Shown here: one piece after another, positions 1-4,430 of the stretch | How the letters are laid out: every line of letters starts with the position of its first letter | Numbering within the stretch: position 1 is the first letter of the stretch | From: Treponema sp. | Lineage (GTDB): Bacteria; Spirochaetota; Spirochaetia; Treponematales; Breznakiellaceae | Direction: 5' to 3' | NCBI GenBank assembly: GCA_031275535.1 | Contig: JAISOR010000080.1 | Coordinates: 1-5,819 of the forward strand | Length of the DNA stretch: 5,819 nt | The notes under the pieces: model-generated | What the model was told of the DNA's origin: nothing | What the model saw: only the letters and a program-made list of their open reading frames with translations | Database searches by the model: none | Program-made: the position numbers and the translations under genes

Positions 1-2
1 AT

Positions 3-104
3 GAGTTTTATGGCGGTGTGAGGTTCTTTGAAAGGCAGTATCCAGGCAGGAAGGCTCATGTGCTATCTCCTTATATAGACAATCTAAATATACTGTCTAT
101 ATAA
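3..104 (+). CDS. possible C-terminal tail of an upstream gene (partial)
   Basis: The third plus-strand frame is open from the window edge to a TAA at 102-104 and would give 33 residues starting EFYGGVRFFERQYPGRKAHV and ending NLNILSI. The composition (aromatic residues, Arg/Lys, Pro, Gly) looks protein-like, but 33 codons without a stop is weak evidence. I do not recognise the family. The last codons overlap an 11-bp inverted repeat (71-104), so the tail and that hairpin would share sequence. If real, this is the end of a gene lying to the left. A different reading, ATG at base 1 running to a TGA at 19-21, is too short to judge. Confidence 0.25.
   Translation, partial: EFYGGVRFFERQYPGRKAHVLSPYIDNLNILSI
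71..104. repeat. perfect 11-bp inverted repeat, AT-rich
   Basis: TTATATAGACA at 71-81 is exactly matched by its reverse complement TGTCTATATAA at 94-104, with a 12-base spacer. No T-run follows on either strand, so it does not look like a standard Rho-independent terminator. It could be a dyad operator, a recombination site or part of a mobile-element end. It lies 56 bases beyond the stop of the IS200-like remnant (161-334), on the remnant's 3' side. Confidence 0.6.
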
Positions 105-160
105 TGAATCTCTTTTCGTGTAACGTCAAGTAACATAAGGAATTACACTAATTTTTCCGG

Positions 161-334
161 TTAGACAGGGTAAATTCGGGCGGAGTTAGGGATTAAGATA
201 CCCATTACTTCGGAAATCGCTAACTTCGGAGGGATTATCGTCATTTCAAGTATTTCTATTTTCTTCCATTCGCAGATTGCTTTGATTTTCTTTTCCACAT
301 ATTCCCGCCCCACAAGGGGCTGTCCATGAAGCAT
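161..334 (-). pseudogene. degenerate IS200/IS605-type TnpA transposase, HUH motif deleted
   Basis: A 57-residue minus-strand reading runs from ATG at 332-334 to TAA at 161-163. The same frame is open upstream to a stop at 398-400. It contains VEKKIKAICEWKKIEILE (residues 13-30) followed by IIPPKLAISEVMG (33-45) and then ILIPNSARI. In IS200-type TnpA the corresponding order is an EWK-x-IEI-type strand, a conserved segment carrying the His-x-His metal site, then IPPK-x-SVS-x-FMGYLKGKSAL. Here only Met-Thr lies between the two conserved blocks, so about a dozen residues with the HUH motif are missing. The part after SAR, which would include the catalytic Tyr helix, is absent. A normal IS200 TnpA is about 130-150 aa. 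This should be an inactive remnant. The family call comes from recalled motifs, not a search. Confidence 0.6.
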
Positions 335-367
335 CCGGCTTTCCGGGAAGCCTTCTCTTACTGACGG

Positions 368-399
368 AACCGGCCATGGAACCCATGGCCGGTTTTCTT
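368..399 (+). terminator. strong Rho-independent terminator-like hairpin
   Basis: AACCGGCCATGG (368-379) pairs perfectly with CCATGGCCGGTT (383-394), a 12-bp stem with a 3-base loop, and runs into TTTTCTT on the plus strand. The opposite strand has no T-run, so it would stop rightward transcripts. No convincing rightward gene end lies close by; the nearest candidate is the possible tail ending at 104, with the IS200-like remnant in between. Confidence 0.75.
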
Positions 400-457
400 A
401 TTCGAGCGTCCGGTTTAATACTGGGGCCCGGCTCAAATAACGCAACGCCTAAGATAC

Positions 458-489
458 CGCGTCGGACCAGCGGTCCGCGCGTTTTATTT
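458..489 (+). terminator. second terminator-like hairpin
   Basis: CGCG (458-461), a bulged T, then CGGACC (463-468) pair with GGTCCG (472-477) and CGCG (478-481) around an AGC loop. TTTTATTT follows directly at 482-489. This gives ten base pairs plus a U-tract on the plus strand. It lies about 60 bases after the hairpin at 368-399, so the two are in tandem and face the same way. Confidence 0.65.
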
Positions 490-613
490 CAGCCGCTCCT
501 GATGGATGAGCCCGCCCGGGAGGACACCCGCCCGACAACGCACGCGTAGCGTGTCGATCCAATAAACTCAGCACGGCGTGGGCCCCAATAGAGGCCGCTG
601 TCCCCAACAACGG

Positions 614-637
614 GGGGCCAATCTTGAGATTGGCCCC
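614..637. repeat. perfect 10-bp stem-loop
   Basis: GGGGCCAATC (614-623) and GATTGGCCCC (628-637) pair perfectly around a TTGA loop. No T-run follows, so it is not an obvious terminator. It lies 21 bases before the first GGGGTCAGACCC motif and about 100 bases before the RAYT-like gene. It may be part of the sequence that accompanies that gene. Confidence 0.6.
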
Positions 638-658
638 GAGTCCGCTCGATAGAAAGGA

Positions 659-670
659 GGGGTCAGACCC
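659..670 (+). repeat. left copy of the GGGGTCAGACC repeat
   Basis: GGGGTCAGACCC is nearly self-complementary (GGGTC, central A, GACCC). The first eleven bases recur in the same orientation at 1141-1151, so the repeat lies both upstream of the RAYT-like gene and within its 3' end. RAYT genes are known to associate with short palindromic REP sequences. That link is inferred here, and the GTAG-type tetranucleotide of classical REPs is not seen beside it. Confidence 0.55.
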
Positions 671-741
671 TAGGGGGCCTTTTTTCCCAATTTTTTGTTC
701 CGCGTTAAAGCAAAACGGCGAGTCAGGTTCATATACCTTGT

Positions 742-1227
742 ATGAGACCATTACGAAAGCTGAGACAAGGGGTGTGGTACGAGATCCGTACCCGCGTCAA
801 CAACCGGGAACCGCTTTTCCGCCGGTTTAAGGCCCTGGCGCTTTTTGCCCGGGTCTTCCTTGAAACCAAGGGCCGGTTCGAGTTTGAGATATTGGGGCTG
901 CGCCTGGAGGATAACTGGCTGAGGTTTTATATCAAGCCAGCGGACGGGCTGGAGCTTCCCGCAATCATGCAGTGGCTGAAGCAGACCTTTGCCCAGCGGT
1001 ACAACCGGCTGGATGGGCGGATAGGGCATATTTGGGGGGACCGGTATTGGTCGCGGATAGTAGATGGGGAGCCTGAGCTGGCGGAGGAAGTGCCGACTGG
1101 GAAGGGGAAGGCGGCCTGGGGCGGCGGGATTTCGAACCATGGGGTCAGACCTCAAGGCGGAAAATCAGCGACAGCCCCCGCTTTTCCCCCCAATTCCCCC
1201 CTTCTTTTGGCCCCCGCCCCCGGCTAA
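742..1227 (+). CDS. RAYT/Y1-transposase-like protein without HUH motif
   Basis: The 161-residue product resembles REP-associated tyrosine transposases (IS200-like Y1 superfamily). Visible landmarks are YEIRTRVNNREPLF (residues 13-26, matching the usual 'RGNNRxxLF' strand), FEFEILGLRLEDNW (46-59), and IMQWLKQTFAQRYNR followed by GRIGHIWGDRYWSRIV (75-107). In active members the segment after the second strand reads like L-M-P-N-H-V-H-L-L-L-K-P. Here it is L-E-D-N-W-L-R-F-Y-I-K-P, so both metal-binding His residues are replaced (W59, R61). The later block with the nucleophilic Tyr ('RYIxLNPVRAG') is absent. From residue 108 the protein is low-complexity, and residues 134-137 (GVRP) are encoded by the right repeat copy. 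No Shine-Dalgarno is visible before ATG 742, and translation is unproven. It could be a decayed transposase or a repurposed DNA-binding protein. Confidence 0.6.
   Translation: MRPLRKLRQGVWYEIRTRVNNREPLFRRFKALALFARVFLETKGRFEFEILGLRLEDNWLRFYIKPADGLELPAIMQWLKQTFAQRYNRLDGRIGHIWGDRYWSRIVDGEPELAEEVPTGKGKAAWGGGISNHGVRPQGGKSATAPAFPPNSPLLLAPAPG
1141..1151 (+). repeat. right copy of the GGGGTCAGACC repeat
   Basis: GGGGTCAGACC matches 659-669 exactly and in the same direction, 482 bases further on. It lies in frame within the RAYT-like reading frame and encodes GVRP. Downstream of it the reading frame becomes Pro/Ala-rich and lacks family similarity. This may mark the real end of the element, with the remaining codons being read-through. 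An eight-base partial match (GGGGTCAG) at 1564-1571 overlaps the parB stop codon and is probably chance. Confidence 0.55.
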
Positions 1228-1383
1228 CTCCCGGAAATCCGCCCCGGCCCCCGAGCCAACCATCATTTCTGTCCCAAGAAAAAAGCGCCCCGAGGGAAAG
1301 ATCCGTCCTGAAACGTAAGGCCCTGAATTGCGGCTCAAGTTTAGAACTCTGCTCCACAGAGGCTCATGTGAGCTTTTACCCGA

Positions 1384-1416
1384 GGCTTTCCCAATACTTC
1401 AGTTTTTGGAAAAGCC
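1384..1416. repeat. imperfect 11-bp stem-loop
   Basis: GGCTTTCCCAA (1384-1394) pairs with TTGGAAAAGCC (1406-1416) with a single C/A mismatch and an 11-base loop. It resembles in sequence the larger perfect stem at 4388-4422 (shared CTTTCCCAA arm), so the two may be related 3' elements. It could serve as a weak transcription stop between the convergent genes. Confidence 0.45.
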
Positions 1417-1478
1417 GCCTGAACTTTACCCATACAGAAATTTTACTACGGACACCACGAACGGAAGATGACATGAAG

Positions 1479-1521
1479 GTTCCGCGCTATGAAGCGGAAC
1501 ATCCGCGCCGTGAAGCCGCAT
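1479..1521. repeat. 7-bp hairpin overlapping an imperfect tandem repeat
   Basis: GTTCCGC (1479-1485) and GCGGAAC (1494-1500) form a perfect hairpin around an eight-base loop. The stretch 1482-1502 (CCGCGC, TATGAAGCGGAACAT) is followed at once by a similar unit at 1503-1521 (CCGCGC, CGTGAAGCCGCAT). These are two adjacent copies of about 20 bases sharing CCGCGC, TGAAGC and a final CAT. Function is unknown; it lies about 50 bases beyond the parB stop. Confidence 0.4.
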
Positions 1522-1567
1522 CCGCTTTTTGCCTTTTCCGCCCATGCCGCGCCGCGGGCAGACGGGG

Positions 1568-2446
1568 TCAGGGGCTTAGAATTTCGTAAAGCCGCTCCAG
1601 ATCGTCCATGGAGTAATAATCAATCTGAATACAGCCCCGGTTAAAGTCCCCCGCGATAGACACCTTGGTCCCCAGAGCTTCAATAAATTTCTGTTCCATG
1701 GACCGTAATTCGGGGTCCTGTTTTTTCGCTGGCTTGGCCGCCTTGGCCCCGGCCTTGGGCGTACCCTCGTTGAGGGCGGCGGCCCGGGTTTCCGCCTCCC
1801 GGACCGAGTGGTTTTGGGCGAGGATCTCCTCAAAAAGCAGGGTCTGGCCCTCCGGGGCCGCCACCGAGAGGATGGCCCGGGCATGGCCCGGAAAGATTTT
1901 TCCCGCTTCCAGGCTTTTCCGCACCGGGGCGGGGAGCTTCAGGAGGCGGAGGGCATTGGCCACGGTGGAACGGTTTTTGCCCACCTTGGCGGCCACCTCG
2001 TCCTGGGACAGCCCGGTGATTTCCATGAGTTTTTTATAGGCCGCCGCCTCCTCAATGGGATTCAGATCCGTCCGCTGGACATTTTCGATGATAGAGACCT
2101 CCAGCCGCTTTTCATCGGAATAGCTACGGATAAGGACCGGCACCTCCCGCAGCCCCGCCAGGCGTGCGGCACGGCTGCGGCGTTCCCCAGCGACAATGGT
2201 ATAGGTCCCGTCTCCGGCCTCCTCCACAATGATGGGCTGGATGATCCCCTGGGACCGGATGGAATCCGCCAGTTCCATGAGGGCCTCCTCATCAAAGGCG
2301 CTCCGGGGCTGGTTGGGATTGGCCTTGAGCCTGTCCAGGGCGAGGAAGGTCTCCCCTTTCCCAGCGGGGGGCTCCTGAAACTGAAATTCTTCTTCCCGGG
2401 GGAGCAGGGCGTCCAGCCCCTTGCCCAGACCGTATTTAGGAGGCAC
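1568..2446 (-). CDS. parB: ParB/Spo0J chromosome-partitioning protein
   Basis: The 292-residue product is a full-length chromosomal-type ParB, the CTP-dependent clamp that loads at parS and spreads along DNA. An N-terminal GLGKGLDALL (residues 6-15) is the ParA-contacting segment. KANPNQPR (41-48), GIIQPIIV (67-74) and the CTP-binding GERRSRA (87-93) follow. ENVQRTDLNPIEEA (121-134) is the second nucleotide/clamp motif, and LSQDEVAAKVGKNRSTVANA (146-165) is the parS-reading helix-turn-helix. An Ala/Lys/Pro-rich linker (about 226-244) leads to the C-terminal dimerisation domain. The start is GTG at 2444-2446, inside the end of parA (11-base overlap), with AGGAGG at 2456-2461 nine bases upstream. 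Overlap and order indicate one operon with parA. No parS-like site (TGTTTCACGTGAAACA type) is visible in the window. Confidence 0.96.
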   Translation of the reverse strand: MPPKYGLGKGLDALLPREEEFQFQEPPAGKGETFLALDRLKANPNQPRSAFDEEALMELADSIRSQGIIQPIIVEEAGDGTYTIVAGERRSRAARLAGLREVPVLIRSYSDEKRLEVSIIENVQRTDLNPIEEAAAYKKLMEITGLSQDEVAAKVGKNRSTVANALRLLKLPAPVRKSLEAGKIFPGHARAILSVAAPEGQTLLFEEILAQNHSVREAETRAAALNEGTPKAGAKAAKPAKKQDPELRSMEQKFIEALGTKVSIAGDFNRGCIQIDYYSMDDLERLYEILSP

Positions 2447-3200
2447 GGTTCAGCACCTCCTGGGCAAGGCTTTTATAGGCCCGGGCGCCGGGACACTGGG
2501 AATCGTATTGGGAAATGGCCAGCCCGTGGGAGGGGGCTTCCGAAAGCCGCACGTTCCGGGGTATGACGGTGGAAAAAACCAGCTTCTTAAAATAGCCGCT
2601 TACCTGTTTTATCACCGCCTGGGCCAGTCTGGTCCGGGGATCGTACATGGTAAAGAAGATCCCCCCGATACCCAGGGAGGGGTTCAGGCTTTTCTGGATC
2701 CGCTTGATGGTATTGAGGAGCAGGGAAAGACCCTCCATGGCGAAATATTCGCATTGCATGGGGATAAGCACCGCGTCGGCGGCGGCCAGGCCGTTCAGGG
2801 TCAGCACCCCCAGGGAGGGCGGGCAGTCGATCAGGATAAAATCATACCGCTCCCTGGCGGGCGACAGGGCCTTGCGGAGGTAAAATTCCCGGTTTTGCTG
2901 ATCGATAAGTTCCACCGCCGCCCCGGAAAGGTCGATGCTGGCGGGGATCACCGAAAGCTCGGGGATGGCGGTCTGCCGGATAGCCTGGTCGATAGGAACG
3001 GCCCCCGAGATAAGCTCATAGGTCCCGGGTTTGGCCGAACTGACCCCGATGCCGCTGGAAAGGTTCGCCTGGGAATCAAAATCGACGAGCAACACCGATT
3101 TTCCCGCGACCGCCAGATAGGCGCCTATATTGATCGCCGAGGTGGTCTTGCCCACTCCCCCCTTTTGATTAACAAAAACATATACTTTTCCCATTCCCAT
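2436..3200 (-). CDS. parA: ParA/Soj chromosome-partitioning ATPase
   Basis: The 254-residue product is a Soj-type ParA ATPase, which binds DNA non-specifically as an ATP dimer and is stimulated by ParB to help segregate origins. It has the deviant Walker A KGGVGKTT (13-20, with both the signature and catalytic Lys), Walker A' VDFDSQAN (39-46) and Walker B LIDCPPSLG (123-131). NVRLSEAPSHG near the C-terminus is also typical. There is no N-terminal HTH, which fits the small chromosomal type rather than plasmid ParA. ATG occurs at 3198-3200 and again at 3192-3194. The second gives MGKVYVFVNQKGG, the usual Soj start, and fits the promoter better, so it may be the true start. No Shine-Dalgarno precedes either. 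parB follows with an 11-base overlap. Confidence 0.96.
   Translation of the reverse strand: MGMGKVYVFVNQKGGVGKTTSAINIGAYLAVAGKSVLLVDFDSQANLSSGIGVSSAKPGTYELISGAVPIDQAIRQTAIPELSVIPASIDLSGAAVELIDQQNREFYLRKALSPARERYDFILIDCPPSLGVLTLNGLAAADAVLIPMQCEYFAMEGLSLLLNTIKRIQKSLNPSLGIGGIFFTMYDPRTRLAQAVIKQVSGYFKKLVFSTVIPRNVRLSEAPSHGLAISQYDSQCPGARAYKSLAQEVLNRAS
2456..2461 (-). promoter_or_regulatory. ribosome-binding site of parB inside parA
   Basis: AGGAGG on the minus strand lies nine bases before the GTG at 2446 and within the last codons of parA. It supports the GTG as the start and suggests that ribosomes finishing parA help translate parB. Confidence 0.75.
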
Positions 3201-3265
3201 AATATAGCATACTATTGCGAATTTTTGCTATTGAATAGTAGCGAACATCGGGTTATTCTTATACC
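3201..3265. promoter_or_regulatory. divergent promoter region between parA and the HAD gene
   Basis: Rightward: TTGAAT (3231-3236), a 17-base spacer and TATTCT (3254-3259) make a plausible sigma-70-type promoter, whose start would fall at or within a base or two of the ATG at 3266. Leftward: TATATT (3206-3201) would place transcription initiation near 3194, where the second parA ATG sits; no good -35 is visible. Neither gene has a Shine-Dalgarno. A 7-bp inverted repeat, TACTATT (3210-3216) and AATAGTA (3234-3240), lies between them and overlaps the rightward -35, so it could be a shared operator. The A+T-rich character stands out from the GC-rich genes on both sides. Confidence 0.5.
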
Positions 3266-4087
3266 ATGACAGCGATTCGTATACTTGCCATTGATTTGGA
3301 CGATACTCTTTTGCGGTCTGATCTGAGTATTTCTTTCAGGACAAGAAACACGATCAAAAAAGCGGAGGCCGCCGGCGTGGTGGTTGTGCTGGCTTCCGGC
3401 AGAATTCCCGCGGCCATGGAACGGTACGCCCGGCTTTTGGGGCTCCACAAGCGGTCCGGGTACCTAATCTGCAATAACGGTACCATGATACAGGAAAGCC
3501 ATACGGGGAAGGTCATCGCCGACATACTGTTACCCGCCTCCGCGGCCATGGCGGCCTATGATTTGGCCGAGGCCGAGGGCTTTTCCGTCCAAATTTATGA
3601 AGACGATATCATGTATATTTCCCGGGCCAACGAATTCGCCGATTATGATCAGAAAACAACCGGACTCCGGCAGGTGGTGGTGGAAAATTTCCGGGGTATG
3701 GTGCAGGCCGGCTGCCACAAACTCCTCATCCCGGGGGATCCCATGATCCTCCGCCCCCTGGAAAGTCTGCTTAAAACCTATATCGGCCAGGATGTTACGA
3801 TTTTTACCAGCAAACCCTATTTTTTGGAGATCCTTCCCCCGAAAACCGACAAAGGAACCGCCCTGGCAATGGTGGCGAAGAAACTCTCCATACCCCGGGA
3901 GGCGGTCCTTGCCATTGGGGATTCCATGAACGATGAGGCCATGATCCGCTGGGCCGGGGTCGGGGTTGCTATGGTCAACGGCGACGACCGGATCAAGGAT
4001 ATCGCCGAATTTATCACCGACAAAACCAACGACGACGACGGAGTGGCCGACATTATTGAACGGTATATTCTGGGGAAAGAGGATTGA
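3266..4087 (+). CDS. Cof-type HAD-IIB hydrolase (sugar or cofactor phosphatase)
   Basis: The 273-residue product is a Cof-type haloacid-dehalogenase phosphatase, a cytosolic Mg2+-dependent enzyme that dephosphorylates small metabolites such as sugar phosphates or flavin/pyridoxal phosphates. Motif I is DLDDTL (10-15, nucleophile D10 and acid/base D12), motif II is ASGR (43-46, S44), motif III is Lys in TDKGTAL (K196), and motif IV is GDSMND (218-223). The C2-type cap lies between motifs II and III (about 80-190). The length is normal for the family. The substrate cannot be told from sequence. ATG 3266 is directly preceded by promoter-like boxes, and no ribosome-binding site is visible, so the mRNA may be leaderless. 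The gene is divergent from parA and convergent with the minus-strand antitoxin remnant 48 bases after its stop. The pairing with parAB looks positional rather than functional. Confidence 0.93.
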   Translation: MTAIRILAIDLDDTLLRSDLSISFRTRNTIKKAEAAGVVVVLASGRIPAAMERYARLLGLHKRSGYLICNNGTMIQESHTGKVIADILLPASAAMAAYDLAEAEGFSVQIYEDDIMYISRANEFADYDQKTTGLRQVVVENFRGMVQAGCHKLLIPGDPMILRPLESLLKTYIGQDVTIFTSKPYFLEILPPKTDKGTALAMVAKKLSIPREAVLAIGDSMNDEAMIRWAGVGVAMVNGDDRIKDIAEFITDKTNDDDGVADIIERYILGKED

Positions 4088-4135
4088 GGACCGGCGGGCC
4101 GGGCACCTTCCGGGTGGTTAAATTGCTTCAAACCC

Positions 4136-4354
4136 TCATGACGGCGGCATCATTTTTTCCCGCACCATATCGCTGATAATTTCAGCGGGGTTTTTATGGA
4201 TCGAGGCGGAAAGGGCAAAAAGATACTCGGCGGAAAAATCGTCCAGGCTTACCAGCCGGGCCGCCCGCCGGGCTTACGACGGATCGACCCTGGGCGGATT
4301 TTTGGTAACCAGTTCGTCCTGGGCGTCAGCTTCTTCTTCGGTCATTTTTGGCAT
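4136..4354 (-). pseudogene. antitoxin-like small gene interrupted by an internal stop
   Basis: Reading from ATG at 4352-4354 gives MPKMTEEEADAQDELVTKNP and PRVDPS, then an in-frame TAA at 4274-4276. The same frame then continues with ARRAARLVSLDDFSAEYLFA, a short link and HKNPAEIISDMVREKMMPPS to TGA at 4136-4138 (72 codons including the nonsense one). The start has a good Shine-Dalgarno, GGGAG at 4360-4364, five bases upstream. The acidic N-terminus and the final 'PAEIISDMVREKM' helix recall small antitoxins of CopG/ribbon-helix-helix-like type, which bind DNA and a toxin partner. Protein-like character on both sides of the TAA suggests a single point change, for example a Lys codon AAA to TAA. 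No toxin gene fits in the 48 bases to the HAD stop or upstream. A short 26-aa product or a downstream restart cannot be excluded. Confidence 0.55.
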
Positions 4355-4387
4355 ACTTACTCCCATGCGTCAAATTCTCCCGCTTGA

Positions 4388-4422
4388 GCCTTTCCCAAAA
4401 CCCGGTTGGTTTTGGGAAAGGC
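4388..4422. terminator. perfect 15-bp stem-loop after the Cys/Met-enzyme gene
   Basis: GCCTTTCCCAAAACC (4388-4402) pairs base for base with GGTTTTGGGAAAGGC (4408-4422) around a five-base loop. It begins nine bases beyond the stop of the minus-strand gene at 4431, where its terminator would be expected. Neither strand has a proper T-run after it, so it may act as an mRNA 3'-end stabiliser or a less efficient terminator. It also lies 34 bases before the start of the antitoxin-like remnant. Confidence 0.6.
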
Positions 4423-4430
4423 CCGCTTAA

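Larger units (their letters stand above)
1228..1567. other. non-coding stretch between the RAYT-like gene and parB
   Basis: I find no convincing gene in these 340 bases; the readings in this stretch are compositionally odd and unrecognised. It holds an imperfect stem (1384-1416), a 7-bp hairpin (1479-1500), an imperfect tandem repeat (1482-1521) and a pair of TGA-x-CTTT(T)ACCC motifs (1369-1381 and 1420-1431). The genes on either side are convergent, so transcripts from both should end here. No clear terminator with a T-run is visible for parB. Confidence 0.5.

Noticed and set aside
421..660. Possible integron attC-like or cassette structure
   Set aside because: I looked for matched RYYYAAC and GTTRRRY core sites around the hairpins and found no pair, and no integrase is present.
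449..751. 100-residue minus-strand reading frame
   Set aside because: It runs antisense through the hairpins and the repeat, is rich in Gly/Ala/Pro/Arg from GC-rich DNA, and matches no family I recognise.
751..1155. 134-residue minus-strand reading opposite the RAYT-like gene
   Set aside because: It is a Pro/Leu-rich shadow of the plus-strand gene, which itself carries recognisable family motifs.
52..1370. AGGCTCATGTG occurring at 52-62 and 1360-1370
   Set aside because: An 11-base match is expected a few times by chance in a window this long, and the flanks do not agree.
1362..1373. GCTCATGTGAGC as a degenerate parS
   Set aside because: It lacks the GTTTC/GAAAC arms of parS and the CACGTG centre; it is a short chance palindrome.
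1368..1589. 73-residue plus-strand reading in the parB 3' gap
   Set aside because: No ribosome-binding site, no family likeness, and it overlaps the parB end in antisense.
2421..3269. 282-residue plus-strand reading opposite parA
   Set aside because: It is a shadow of parA; the minus strand has complete Walker motifs.
4196..4387. 63-residue plus-strand reading after the HAD gene
   Set aside because: It is antisense to the antitoxin-like remnant, whose frame looks like real protein and has a ribosome-binding site.
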